NCBI GenBank assembly: GCA_964036315.1
Contig: OZ038510.1
Coordinates: 78,946,756 to 79,010,755, forward strand
Reading direction: 5' to 3'
Source: Acanthosepion esculentum
Lineage: Eukaryota; Mollusca; Cephalopoda; Sepiida; Sepiidae
DNA: 64,000 bases
Position 1 is the stretch's first letter. Each line of letters opens with the position of its first letter. Below are positions 35,928-47,901 of the stretch, in pieces. Under the pieces are notes generated by a model. That model did no database searches. It was not told where the DNA came from and saw nothing but the letters and a program-made list of their open reading frames with translations. The position numbers and the translations under genes were made by a program.

Positions 35928-36475
35928 GTGGTCACTCACAGCGTAAAACAGAAATTATCTGTCGCAGTAAGCTCCTCTTCATTTCCTTAATCCTTCTCCC
36001 ACGAGTATAAATGCTGGCTGACCTTTCGCCTCTTCCTCTTTTTACGGATTACGCACACGTGCGGCCAGCTGTCCGGACTCAGGCCTCGGGCCGCAACCTC
36101 GCGCGTGAGGCGAGGTAAAAAAACTTTCTTTTTTTTTACTTATTCCAGTATGTGACCTCTCACACATACAGCGTTTCCCATATTCTGGGAACACGCTAAA
36201 AACAATATACGCGTTCGTACGGACACTCAACACAACACATAACTTCTCCATACAAACACTCTGTATCTTTCATGTCTTCATGTCATTGTAATTTGTTATT
36301 AATATATATTTGTTTGCATACATGTATATCGGTCTTGTTTGTTTCTTTATCTTCTTTGAACTCCATTATAGTCCAACATTCCTATGTAGCTGGACCGGCC
36401 AGCGGGAAAGTTTAACCCAGAGATATCTCCTCATCTCTCACACATTCACACCCCTCGGCCCACTACATACCCACG
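35928..36475 (+). repeat. LTR-like repeat, copy 1
   Basis: It shares an ordered set of blocks with 42.87-43.33 kb: CTCCTCTTCATTTCCTTAAT, a TATA box GAGTATAAATGCTGGCTGAC, CAGGCCTCGGGCCGCAACCT, GAGGCGAGGTAAAA (donor-like), TATCGGTCTTGTTTGTTT and GCTGGACCGGCCAGCGGGAA. Promoter-like layout and duplication suggest an LTR or element leader. The copies are diverged, and no primer-binding site or pol gene is adjacent. Confidence 0.5.
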
Positions 36476-36539
36476 TGTCCACGGAGATAAAAGAATACTT
36501 GATAGGAAATAAAACGTACAGAAATAACAGGAAAGCATG

Positions 36540-39500
36540 ATGAATTGTATGTTAATTTCATACAATTTACTTATATTTTTGTGTGTATTGGTGTATGTAT
36601 TTTTAAGGTTACAATTGTTTTATGGTACGTGTGATAAAAGGAAGAAGTCACTCCGTATTATTACATACCATATCACAGAGAGAAGTTGGACACACATTGT
36701 CCGTACCAAGGTTCGTGAAGAGATTGAATTTAACGTCTTTTGGCAGAATGTCCGTATTTCCGGTAGGAACAGTTTTTGTTGCATACTGGGTGAGTTTTTA
36801 TTATTTATTTAATTTATTTTAAACAAAGGTTAAATGTTATTGTTTTTTTTATAATTTTCATTATCATTATTTTTATTTTTATTTATTTATGATAATTATA
36901 TCCCTACAACTGTTAGAAAATGTGTGTGTGTGAAAGTTCCATCTTGAGGAAAGAAATAATCCCCTTGGGGAATAAGTCCTTTGTTGGTTTTTTGCTACCT
37001 ACCGTACAAAAGGGAGAAAGAGTGAAAAAAGAGGACATGTTAGTCATTTTATAATTAAACAGCGCCACCTAGTGGCGACTTGTCAGACCAAATGGTAGGG
37101 GTAACCGTCACAAACTTCATCAGTGTTATATATAAGGTCATTACAAATAAAGTAGCTTATCATTTAATTATTTTATTTCAACTTATTCACATTAAATATG
37201 ATTTATTAGATTTTTTTTTTCTAATTTTACGTTAGTTATTAAATTTAAATAGCTTTTAGGTATGTCCAATATTTCGCTAAAAAGTGTTATACCTTGACGA
37301 CAAAAGGTCCCCAAATTGATAAAACAATTTTTAAGGTTTAAATATTTATGTTGTTATTAAAGAGGAAAGACCAAAGTATTTTCTGAATATTTTTTCAGAT
37401 TTTTTAATCCTTCCTATAAATGTTAAAAATTTTATTAAAAAATCTTGTTTTTTTTCGAGTCAAAAAATTTCGTAAAATCGAACTTATCGACATTTCTGTC
37501 GGAAAGATCATAGTTTGTTAGTTAAAAAATCATGAAAAATAAATTACACCTTTTTCTTTTGTTATCTTAGGAAATTTAGAATGATTAAAGTATACTTAAT
37601 GTAATTTGAAAGAAACATTACTTACATTTTTAGCAGAAAATTTTTTAAGAGAGATATTTCCCACCAGTGTAGTCTATTTTGACAGGCGTTGATTGATGTA
37701 CGTCAATATATTCACAACTTACGGTACTGAAATTTATTGTACGGTACCGCCAAAGTGATATAATTCGTTCTAATTTTAAGTGAATCTGGTTAGTAGATTT
37801 TTTTTTTAAAAATTCACTTTCAAATTTTTTTTTTTTTTTTTACCTTACGTTTGAGGAAGAATTCTGCACTGAAAATAACATTTAAATTATGAAAGAAAAT
37901 CAAATTTTACAAGTAAAAATAAAACAGTAAAAAAAATACATTTTTTTAAATTGAGGTTTATTATTTCAGTCATGAAATATTTTTCTGAGAATATAAAAAT
38001 TACATGAAACACCATTAATTGAAACGGGTTAACTTAATGAAATGAGATTTTATTTCTTTTTTATTAAGGCAGATTTTTTTCTATTTATTAATAATTATAT
38101 GGCAGTAATATGAGTTTTATTTTATTTATTAATAAAATTAACATGCTAATAGCAGCTATGTTGGTTTTGTTTTGACTCGACAAGTATTTTTTAGTTTGAG
38201 TAGTAGCGAGCTAACTCCAGAAAATTTAAACTCCAAAAATCGTTTTAATTGATAATTTGTCGTGTGGATAATAATTCCAAAGTAATGTACAATGAATTTA
38301 TGCATTCGATTTCAAACTTGAAAATTTGGGTGGACTTCCAAGGGCGTTTTTTTTTTTTGTAATTGTAAATAGTCGATATTTTCTTTTATCCCACTATTCT
38401 GACTATTCGATTATATTTGAATAGAAAAAGAAAAAAATTGAAAATAATACGACGATATTCAGAAAACTTGACAAGCGTTGTTTTCTTGTTACAAAGCCAT
38501 TTCTGAAGTAAAAAAAAAACTTGCTTCTATCAAAGGAAACTACTCATGTGACATTATTTCAACAATGTGCATCCGTACTTTCGTTGTAGACGATTTTAAA
38601 TACAATTTTGGAATATTAAAAATTATTTTTAAAATAATTATGGTTGTCAGATTTTAATAAGCTTTCAAATTTATGATCTTTAAAAAGTAGAGAACATAAT
38701 ATATCATTTCCATAAGGTTGCAGAAAGAACTTAATGTATAAATATATAACAACCTTTTGTCATATTGTGTATTTAAAATTGAAAAAAAAAAGAAAATTAA
38801 TGTAAAAATTTATTGTTCATCAAAAAATTTTTTTTCTTTCAGATAATAATTACCTTCGTATATATTATTCAGAAAAGCCATTAGAAACTTTCTTAATTAA
38901 ATATTGTCTTAGTTTTATTGGGTTTTGTATTTTTACAATTGAGGTAAAAGTTTGGACAATTTCGGACATTTTTTTAACAAAAAAATCCATGATTTAGATT
39001 TTTCAGAGTTTTGTGCATTTAATTAAAAAAAAAAATTGAGGTTGCAAATAAATTTTTTTTTGTGTTTTCATAAAATTAAGTTCGAGGGGGGTAACAGATA
39101 TAAAAAAAAAATATTTATGCCATGACTTTCAAAGAGACAAACATTTCTAAAATAAGTTCATTCATTTCTGAATAAGTTCTGAAGTTTTCATTAAAATCCA
39201 ACAAGTAGTTAATTTTTACAAGAATTTCGAAATTAATGTGTCTTTCAACTGACAAAAAAACAACTAAAAAAAAACGCTAAAAAGGTCAAACGATTAGTAT
39301 AATCGATATTTGATTTCATGAATTCACGTAGAACATTATCTTTCTGGTTTATGGCTTTTCTAACGCTTGAGAAACATATTCCTGCAGTCAAATGTACAAT
39401 CATCTAAAAGCTTTATATAATTCCAAGATTTCCCCCAACATTTTACAAGATATGAGGTTAAAAACTTCGCGTCAAGAGACTTCTATCATCGTTTTATGAA

Positions 39501-39690
39501 TTCAAGCACAAAAATAAAATTAAAAAATCTTTAAAGGGAAGTAACTCATTAAATTCGAATGCGGAATTACTTCCCTTAGTCAAACCTTTAATAAATTATG
39601 TATTCACATTGTAATTATTGCTTTAACCTAATTGTAGAAACATTAATTTCCTTTTATTTTATTCTATTATCAGATGAAGTATTATCCATT
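36540..39690. other. AT-rich spacer without recognisable genes
   Basis: Poly-T and poly-A rich sequence throughout. Apart from the CTCF-type motif at 37,062 I find no exon, RT motif or repeat family. Confidence 0.55.
37062..37075 (-). promoter_or_regulatory. CTCF-type binding motif
   Basis: The minus strand reads CCACTAGGTGGCGC, which fits every position of the CTCF consensus CCASYAGRKGGCRS. It lies between BAP1 (5' end at 33 kb) and the plus-strand gene at 52 kb. Bilaterian CTCF recognises this core. A chance match or an old repeat remains possible. Confidence 0.5.
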
Positions 39691-40905
39691 GTTATACTAC
39701 TAATTGAAGTTGTGAGAAAAATAAAATATGAAAATGAACGTAGATTAAAAATTCCGTAGATTTATCGTGTTTGAGAAGAAAAAAAATTAAAATCCAGTCA
39801 GAAGTGAGAGAGAAGAATCTGTTAGAACAGAACTTACGGTTATATCTAGCAAATTCAACTATAGAATGATGAGACCTAGCTGCCAATCTAGTACTGCTCT
39901 TAAATTCATAAAGTCTAGGTACCAAAGAGGGTAGCTCATCAGAACAATTACCATGAACATACTTATCAGATTAAGAAACTGTTAGCATAGAACTTATGGT
40001 TACATCTAGCCATTTCAACTGTAAAATGATGAGACCTAGCTGCCAATCTAGTACTGCTCTTAAATTCATAAAGTCTAGGTACCAAAGAGCATAGCTCATC
40101 AAAACAATTACCATGAACATACTTATCAGATTAAGAAACTTTTGGCATAGAACTTATGGTTACATCTAGCCATTTCAACTGTAAAATGATGAGACCTAGC
40201 TGCCAATCTAGTACTGCTCTTAAATTCATAAAGTCTAGGTACCAAAGAGCATAGCTCATCAAAACAATTACCATGAACATACTTATCAGATTAAGAAACT
40301 TTTGGCATAGAACTTATGGTTACATCTAGCCATTTCAACTGTAAAATGATGAGACCTAGCTGCCAATCTAGTACTGCTCTTAAATTCATAAAGTCTAGGT
40401 ACCAAAGAGCATAGCTCATCAAAACAATTACCATGAACATACTTATCAGATTAAGAAACTTTTGGCATAGAACTTATGGTTACATCTAGCCATTTCAACT
40501 GTAAAATGATGAGACCTAGCTGCCAATCTAGTACTGCTCTTAAATTCATAAAGTCTAGGTACCAAAGAGCATAGCTCATCAAAACAATTACCATGAACAT
40601 ACTTATCAGATTAAGAAACTTTTGGCATAGAACTTATGGTTACATCTAGCCATTTCAACTGTAAAATGATGAGACCTAGCTGCCAATCTAGTACTGCTCT
40701 TAAATTCATAAAGTCTAGGTACCAAAGAGCATAGCTCATCAAAACAATTATCATGAACATACTTATCAGATTAAGAAACTTTTGGCATAGAACTTATGGT
40801 TACATCTAGCTATTCCAACTGTAAAATTATGAGGCCTATCTGCCAATTTAGATCTGCGCTTAAATTCGTAAAGTCTACGTACCATAGAGAAAAGCACATC
40901 AGGGA
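39690..40905 (-). repeat. 160-bp satellite derived from LINE coding sequence
   Basis: About seven head-to-tail units with period 160 bp; ACCATGAACATACTTATCAG recurs at 39,950, 40,110, 40,270, 40,430 and 40,590. On the minus strand each unit still reads LVPRLYEFKSSTRLAARSHH and related sequence, the homologue of RVPRPREFKRRTRLASRSHP in the 34-kb LINE. The middle units are nearly identical; the edge units are diverged. Confidence 0.9.
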
Positions 40906-41159
40906 AGTATTATTTACCCTGGTCTCCCTACTGAAACTGGATGTGGCACAAAGCCAGGTTTAAGTGGATAACCCAAGCGCGTACACACAGGCCACATGAA
41001 AGTGATATTTATTTTGTATAAAATACAAAAATGTGGCACACAACCAAAGGGTGTAATGGAGAAAGCTGGTCTTGCCTTGAGATTTATTCAACTTGTATGT
41101 CTATGCTTAATATTGTTGTGATTAATATGAAGAACACGCTTTTCACGCTTATCATCTCA

Positions 41160-41570
41160 AACCAAAAAACCTTCTGATTTCACACTCATTTCATAGCAAT
41201 CCCAACACTCTCTAATGAATGACATACAAACAATTAAGTTTACGTTCTTTTTAGAGATACAAATATTTAAGCAAATGCTCTGTTTATAACAAACAGTATT
41301 AACAACATTTACCCGCCTGAATGTCCGAGAAATTTTCATAGAAATGCGTCAGGCTATATGAAGGTTCCGTATAGGATACAGGTTCGATTCCTGTCGGAGG
41401 ACGCATATTTTCTATGAAAGTTTCTCGGAAATTCAGGCCGGTAAATGATGTTAATACTGTTTATTATAAACAGAGCATTTACTTAAATATTTGTTTGTAT
41501 CTATAAAAAGAATGTATAAACATAAAAATGTCTTTAAAAAAATAATTGTCGGACTTTGTCCATTTCATTA
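41160..41570. repeat. Foldback repeat with tRNA-like centre
   Basis: The arms pair for about 130 nt: left TCCGAGAAATTTTCATAGAA, right TTCTATGAAAGTTTCTCGGA, outward to AACAGAGCATTTACTTAAAT. The centre (41,345-41,405) contains a perfect tRNA T-arm, ACAGG TTCGATT CCTGT, and a variable-arm-like TCCGTATAGGA. The 3' arm continues to GGACTTTGTCCATTTCA. The copy at 45.3 kb is a fuller tRNA-like version. Confidence 0.75.
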
Positions 41571-41699
41571 TATATATATATATATATATATATTACCTCA
41601 TTTTTTTCATTGTTTATTAATTAATTAATTAATTATTGTAGGCCTAGTTGTATAAACGTATGATAACACGAAGAGTATCTATCTATAGCCTTGGGGGCA

Positions 41700-41985
41700 C
41701 CTCGTGGTGGTGTAATGGTTAGCAAGCTTGTCTCGCTAGAACAATTACGACTGAGGAGTGAGTTTGATTCTTACTGGGTGCCCCCCCCTAATTTAGGCCT
41801 TGTGCCACATCTAAGCTTAGAAAATCACTATCTGTAACCCTGGGGTAAATGCATAGTTGTGTCAATTAATACTGTTTATTATAAACAGAGCATTTACTTA
41901 AATATTTGTATCTATAAAAAGAACGTATAAACATAAAAATGTCTTAAAATAATTGTCGGACTTTGTCCATTTCATCAACAATTAA
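41700..41985 (+). repeat. tRNA-like repeat with shared 3' arm
   Basis: GGGGGCACCTCGTGGTGGTG, A-box-like GGTGTAATGGTTAGCA, B-box-like GAGTTTGATTCTTAC and GGGTGCCCCC make a tRNA-like unit whose ends pair. It is followed at 41,865-41,980 by the same ACTGTTTATTATAAACAGAG to TTGTCGGACTTTGTCCATTT arm as in the neighbouring foldback repeats. Confidence 0.6.
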
Positions 41986-42299
41986 GTGTGTGATTAATGA
42001 ATAAGAAGAGTCATGTATCTTTAACCTGAATTTCTTGAAAGTCCTTTACGAAGGAATTATTTTTTATCTGAGCTCACAGAAAATAATTTTGTCTCTGAAT
42101 AATAAAAAGATTAGTTTTAACAAGAAATGTTCTTTGTCAAATAGTTGCAAAGTTGAGATTTTGATTGAAGGAAATTCTGGAAAGCTGAAAATGTGTTTCA
42201 TACAAACTTGTAGCTTCAGAAGGTTTTTTTTTTTTAAGTAATAATTTCTCGCTGGTGAATGTTGACAAGAAGAGTTTATGAAATGGACAAAGTCCGACA

Positions 42300-42665
42300 A
42301 TTAGATAGGATTCCAGGAAACAAGTAATTTTCAGTATTTTCTGTAGTTTTGAGAAGAGTTAACATTTAAATAGTTCTTCAAACAAAATGACATTTTTTTT
42401 TTCAGAGATAAAAATCAGATAAGGGAAAAGCAAGAACAACTTTGACCTCTGGGCAATTTTTATTTAAAAAATTTATAAATTGTTTTTATTTTTATTTTTT
42501 TATTTTAATTACATTGACCATCTCAAATTTATCAATGCAGGAAAAGTTTCCGTTAAAACATTACTGTATAGTGTATACTTTTGAATATTTGCTATACAGG
42601 TGGGTGGTGGAAAAATTTCCATATGTGATGATGCAAAAAGGTTGGGAACCCCTGTTATGGGCCAT
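42300..42665 (-). mobile_element. hAT-like non-autonomous element
   Basis: The stretch AACATTTAAATAGTTCTTCA and GCAAGAACAAC is similar to 9.95-10.02 kb. The right end AAAGGTTGGGAACCCCTG is, reversed, the hAT-type terminus CAGGGGTTCCCAACCTTT. Autonomous coding sequence is absent. Confidence 0.4.
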
Positions 42666-42757
42666 CGTGAAGCTCCTATTCAGGAAAACCCCAAAGGAAA
42701 TCCATAAACATATGATGGAAATATTAGAGAACAAATGATTCACATGCTCAACAACAA

Positions 42758-42827
42758 GTGTGTGTGTGTGTGTGTGCGCGCGCGCGCGTGTGTGTGTGTG
42801 TGTGTGCCTGTGTGTGTGTGTGTGTGT
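42758..42827. repeat. (GT)n/(GC)n microsatellite
   Basis: Alternating TG run with a central GCGCGCGCGCG block, a purine-pyrimidine alternation that could adopt Z-DNA. Confidence 0.95.
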
Positions 42828-42867
42828 CCCAACTTACAATAACAAAGATTTTGACAGTCCCTAAACT

Positions 42868-43615
42868 CGTGTATATCGGAGTTAGCTCCTCCTCATTTCC
42901 TTAATCCTTCAACAGGGGTCTCTCTCCCCTGACTATAAATACTGGGTGACTCTTCTCTCTCGCTCTCTTTTCCGACTCAGGCCTTGGGCCACTACCTCGC
43001 ACGGAGACGAGGTAAAATCGTTCTTTTTCCACTTACACCAATATGTGACATCTCACAGATACAGCATTTCCCAAATTCTGGGAAAACGCTAAGGACAATA
43101 CACGTACGTACGAACACTCAACACAACACACACACATAACTTCTCCATACAAACAACTATGTAACTTTTCATGTCTTTGTGTTTTAATATATATTTGTTT
43201 ACCTATGTATATCGGTCTTGTTTGTTTTCTTTGGACTTAAAGTCCGACATTTTTATGTAGCTGGACCGGCCAGCAGGAAAGTTTAACCTTCTGATATCTC
43301 TTCACATCCTCACGCCCCAAACGGTCTTCTACATGTATACGGGTTGTAAATGGGCATATTTTTGGCCGAGCCTACGGGCTCGATAAGCCCACGTTAAACC
43401 GACCTTGTGCCACATTCGACCCGGGTGTGGGGGGGGGGGGGTAAATTTCGTAGCACCAGTAATGCGCAGCCGCGTACGATACCAATATCGGACACCACTG
43501 GATAGTAAGCTCTGCTTGCACTATTCTTTGTAATTTTTCTGTTTAATATATCTTTCTTACCTCTAACCCGTGTTCCGTGTTTTCCTTCCGTGGCCCCTAC
43601 TTCGGGTCCACATCA
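42868..43615 (+). repeat. LTR-like repeat, copy 2
   Basis: Second copy of the 35.9-36.5 kb family: CTCCTCCTCATTTCCTTAAT, TATA box GACTATAAATACTGGGTGAC, CAGGCCTTGGGCCACTACCT, GACGAGGTAAAA, TATCGGTCTTGTTTGTTT, GCTGGACCGGCCAGCAGGAA. It continues past a poly-G tract to CTTCGGGTCCACATCA, a possible LTR end in CA. Confidence 0.5.
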
Positions 43616-44019
43616 ATTACCATTACCATCTTTTGGGAGGGTAGGTCTTCAGTTTTTATGATTTTTTCTAGAAATTAAAAATGAAAATAACAATCAAAGC
43701 TGTGTTTTTCACTTTGTTTTACCATTACAGGAAATAAAATGGCACCCATTTTCTGACTGTTTCTAGTAATGTAAAATAGAGGTCTGCATATAGTTGGGGG
43801 GGGGGGGGCAGAAGAGTTTTTGAAACTGCTTAAAACCTACAATTATGCCACCCTCACTATGGTGCTACTTTTCTTATTGCCCACACCCTTCCACAAAAAA
43901 CAAAAAAAATAACCTTCTTTTTATTTATTTACACTGAATTTATTTTATTTTGATTGGCAAACAACAAAAATTAAAACATGGAACATATTGGTATTTTTGT
44001 ACACTTTTACTAAAATACC

Positions 44020-44170
44020 TCTGTCCTGGGTATGACAATAAACTATATCCGGCAGCAAGGCCTCTAATTGAGAGATTGGAGGTTCTGAGGAGCATGGAAT
44101 CACCTCTTAATTGCTGTTGTTCCCAGGTCCACCCTAACCTGAGGTGGTAACACATGTTAGAGTCCCAAAT
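44020..44170 (+). repeat. Fragment of the CACCTCTTAATTGCTG repeat family
   Basis: CTGGGTATGACAATAAACTA, GGCAGCAAGGCCTCTAATTG, CACCTCTTAATTGCTGTTGT and GGTGGTAACACATGTTAGAG match the 4.1-kb and 57-kb copies. Confidence 0.7.
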
Positions 44171-44974
44171 ACTGAATCCCCAAACAAAAATCAACAGTAC
44201 ATTTTTATAGTAAAATTGCCAACAATACATTTTATCATCTGCAAACTATATATCTAAAAAAACATGTTTACCCTGAAAGTATAAAATTACATTCAAAAGT
44301 TCAAAATATATAGCTAGCTGAAGCCATAAAATTGCATACAAAAGATTTAGATTTCAGTATTAAGTAACCCAGAGATTGATATACAGCTAAGCAAAATCAA
44401 CCAGACAACAATTAAAATACCTATATTGGGTAGACAGAGCTTGTTAGCCTTGGTTGGCAGTCAGTTTAGGAGTGGGATCACAGATTTCAAAACTGAGATA
44501 GACGGGACTCTTTAGTTACTTTGAGGAGAAATCTTCAAGAGGCCAACAACTTCATCCTTGCACTATGAGCAGATGAGTCGCCAGCTTCCAGGCAATGGTT
44601 GGAAAAATATTTAACATAAATATGAAGACTCTGGAATATTAATGTCTTGAAATTTCATAAAATTAAGTAAGTGGGGGTAACAGATGTAAAAAAAAATTCA
44701 AAAATAATTTCATTCATTTGTGAATAAGTCCTGAAAATATCCTTCAAAATCCAACGATTATTTAATTTTTGCAAGAATTTCCAAAACAATGTGTTTTTTA
44801 TTACAAAAAACATGCTAAATTTCCCTATTAATCTTTGACTTACCCACTGACACAGGAAAAACAAGATTTTTAACCAGAATTTTGAACGTGCTAGATTTAA
44901 TAAGATAATAAAAAAATACTGTTTTTTCCCCTCTTAATAACAAACATTTTAATGATAAAGTGGGACATTTTTCA

Positions 44975-45245
44975 TCATGCTATACTCTTTTACAGTCACC
45001 CTAAAATCCACAAAGCAGGCAGACCAACAAGCCTTATTATTTCAGGAATAGGCAGTGCTCCCCATAAACTGGCAAAAGCCATCAAAAATTTAATTCCTTT
45101 ACTTTGGAAAATAAAAAAAAATTCCAGAAACCTAGTTGAAAAACTAAGGAAAATAAACATAGTTGACAAATTCATAGTCAGTTTAGATATACAATCAAGA
45201 TATATATATTTCAACCTGTTTCTGATACTAAAATTAGGAACCCCT
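44975..45245 (+). pseudogene. Penelope-like element reverse transcriptase fragment
   Basis: The plus strand reads HPKIHKAGRPTSLIISGIGS then APHKLAKAIKNLIPLLWKI and DKFIVSLDIQSRY. PKIHK, the Arg-Pro-Ile-like IISGIGSAPHKLAKAI block and the VSLDIQS motif are typical of Penelope-like RTs (PKIHKPG, RPIVS, VSFDVxSLFT). About 85 codons remain; the palm active site YxDD and any GIY-YIG domain are missing. Confidence 0.75.
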
Positions 45246-45317
45246 TAAAGCTAGACTGAATGATCTTGCTCACTGTTATGCGAGTACATCTATTTTCCAC
45301 TCTGAATATATATATAT

Positions 45318-45567
45318 ATATATGCGTCCTTCAACAGGAATCGAACCTGTATCCTATACGGAACCGTCATACACCCTGACGTGCCTTAACCGATTGGACG
45401 ACGCATATTTTCTATGACAATTTCTCGGACATTCAGGCCGGTAAATGTTGTTAATACTGTTTATTATAAACAGAGCATTTACTTAAATATTTGTATCTAT
45501 AAAAAGAACGTATAAACATAAAAAATATCTTTAAAAAAAATAATTGTCGGACTTTGTCCATTTCATT
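45318..45567 (-). repeat. tRNA-like pseudogene with shared 3' arm
   Basis: On the minus strand a tRNA-like unit has acceptor-type ends TATGCGT/ACGCATA, an A box CCAATCGGTTAAGGC, anticodon-type stem CGTCA/TGACG, variable-arm TCC/GGA, and a perfect T-arm ACAGG TTCGATT CCTGT. The loop base before the anticodon is G, not U, and there are about six extra nt before the 3' acceptor strand, so it is not a functional tRNA. The plus strand continues into the same arm as at 41.45 and 41.87 kb. Confidence 0.65.
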
Positions 45568-45972
45568 ATATTAAAATTTAAAAACAATCCAAAAATTACT
45601 TAGGTTGATTATCGAATACAAAAGTGGGGAGGGCAATACATATATTGGTTCTAGAAAATATACAATATAGTGGGATGTCTTTTGGAATGTCCTGGTGTGG
45701 TCTTGCATTCTCAGAAAGAGGTCGGTCACAGCAGGGCCAGATAAAAATATCAGCATCTCAGACAATCGACGGAGCTTCTTAAATAAGGAATGAATGTGGA
45801 AAAAAAAAGATTTGAATTAAAGAAACAAAATATTAGATTTCTTTTTTGAAACATCATCAATTAAAAATGAATGATCGCGTCTTCAATTTATTTTTACCCG
45901 CAAAATGAGGCCACCATGAAGTGGTGTCCAGGGTCTGGGGTCCTCAAGCTGGTGCATTGGTCTCCCACTGTC

Positions 45973-46300
45973 AATGGTCATCAGCTTTAAAAATAGATCT
46001 ATGAGGTATCCAAATGTAGTAGTCAAATTTATCAAGAGAAAAATCGTTCTGGTCATCAGTTTTAAACATCGATCTATGACTTATCTAAATGTAGTAGTAA
46101 AATTTATCAGGAGAAACACCATTCTGTACGTTAATTGACATCAACTTTAAACACAGATCTATGAGGTATCCGATTATAGTAGTCAAATTTATCAGGTGAA
46201 ACAACATTCTGTACATTAGTGGTCATCAAAATGAAACATAGATCTCTGAGGTATCCAAATTTAGTGGTCAAATTTATCAGGAGAAACATCATTCCATACA
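45973..46300. repeat. Tandem repeat, about 78 bp, 4-5 units
   Basis: Units share GATCTATGAGGTATCCAAAT, GTAGTCAAATTTATCA and GAGAAACA with 10-20 percent divergence. Confidence 0.85.
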
Positions 46301-47900
46301 ATTAGGTAGTGATTACTACTATGTTTGCTACGCCTACATTTTTCTCAACTGTGATTGGTCAAATAATAAATACTAACTATCACAGGACAATTTACTGAAC
46401 GCGTTCACCACACTGAATTTTTCCTATTGTTAATTCACAAACATGCTTTTGTTACAAAATCACCGATTGGGTAATTTTTCATCCAATCAGATATTTTTTG
46501 TGTTCTTTCGAAATTTCTCCCGCCGTTGTCCTGGGAGCCTACCGATAGTAATATAAACCAGGATTCGTTCCAAAAATAGACAGTAGAAGCAGAACTCAGC
46601 AACTCACTCGCGCCTACACAGACTATTCATTCTACTCACTGCGCACACACAGAACTTAAATATCATTCACCATCAGTTCTATGTAACAAGCCAAGTTGCA
46701 ACAGTTCAGTTAGTTATATATAATTCACAACTGAATTACTACATGTTCTTCTGAAAACATCATTCTATCTAATACAGAACTTTGAACATTCTTATTTAGA
46801 AAACTTGTTTTATTACATTTAATGTTTCAGCTAACAGATAAAGGGAAACTACTTTTTCTTCCTTATTGTTTCACACATTACAAAAAATGTTTTGTATTTG
46901 TTGATTTTAATATATATTTTATCGTTGAATCAAAAATCGGTTTTCCATTGTTTTTCCTTAATTCAAAAATGTATAATTGTTAAATGCTATTCAACACGCA
47001 GCCACATCAATCTTTTCAACACAACCAGCATTTACAATTACACCAGAATGGAAACACATTACATTTGGTTCCAGGGGCCTAAATCTGCAATTTTACCCCA
47101 ATCTGCAGGAAATTTCCAATTCTAAACAGTTCATAAAAATTGTATATCAAACTCAAAGAAAGATATGGTGGGAAAAAAAAACACATCCTTCCCTCTCTTT
47201 GAATATATTCAGGTTGACTGATATAATGTATTTTATACTAAAAATGATGCATTATTAAATAAATATTTAAGTTATATTTATGTAGTTCATGCCAACTAAG
47301 TAAACAATGATGATAATAATTGTAAATATACAATTATATAGACAAATAAGAATATCATGATTATTATTTTTTCCCATTCAAGTCTTTTTTAAATGGTTAA
47401 TTTGCAGTGTAACACCCGCGCTCAGTTCGCATTAAAAATTTCCAGAATACATACATTTATGTGTAATTGTACATGATCCATTCGAATCTTGCTTGATAAA
47501 TTTGATAAAATCTACCGTTTTGGAGTTATCGGCAGTAAAATTTCGAATTCATTCGCGTCGCGGGCAACCATTACTGGCGTTGTTTGCATACATTCGCTGG
47601 AGAATAGATATCAGTGTAGGTATCATTGCGCAAACTGAGCGTGTCAACGTAAATAGTTCTCCCGCGTAGTTGCAGTCTCGTTACAACATGGCAGTCATTA
47701 CTTTGTATACCATTCAAGAACTTAGCGAGTAAAGTTTTTTAAAAAAGCTTATATTTGCTGTAAAAAGGTATATTTTTTTTCTCTGTTATTGCTTTTAGGA
47801 CCCTAAATTGAAAATAGTCTTCTCTTCTTTAGATTTTTCTTTTTTATTGTGTTTCCAATCCTGCTAATTAGTTAGAAAGAAAGATCTTTTATTTTAACAC
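46300..47900. other. No supported gene; possible LTR-like segment at 46.3-46.7 kb
   Basis: 46,330-46,650 has ATTGGTCA and CCAATCAG boxes and TAATATAAACC, a promoter-like set that could be an LTR. At 47,688 a short reading frame beginning MAVITLYTIQELS ends next to GTAAAG, but its phase does not fit the exons at 52.4 kb. Otherwise AT-rich. Confidence 0.3.
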
Positions 47901-47901
47901 C

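Noticed and set aside
45318..45410. A functional class II tRNA gene
   Set aside because: T-arm and boxes are good, but the base before the anticodon is G instead of U and about six extra nucleotides precede the 3' acceptor strand. Related copies are clearly part of a repeat.
46892..47258. Open frames at 46.9-47.26 kb as a host gene
   Set aside because: No splice signals in register, no domain and AT-driven composition.
47688..47728. MAVITLYTIQELS as a first exon of the 52-kb gene
   Set aside because: The donor is plausible, but the phase puts the 52-kb exons in a frame that hits a stop in exon c, whereas the frame starting at 52,438 stays open to the end.
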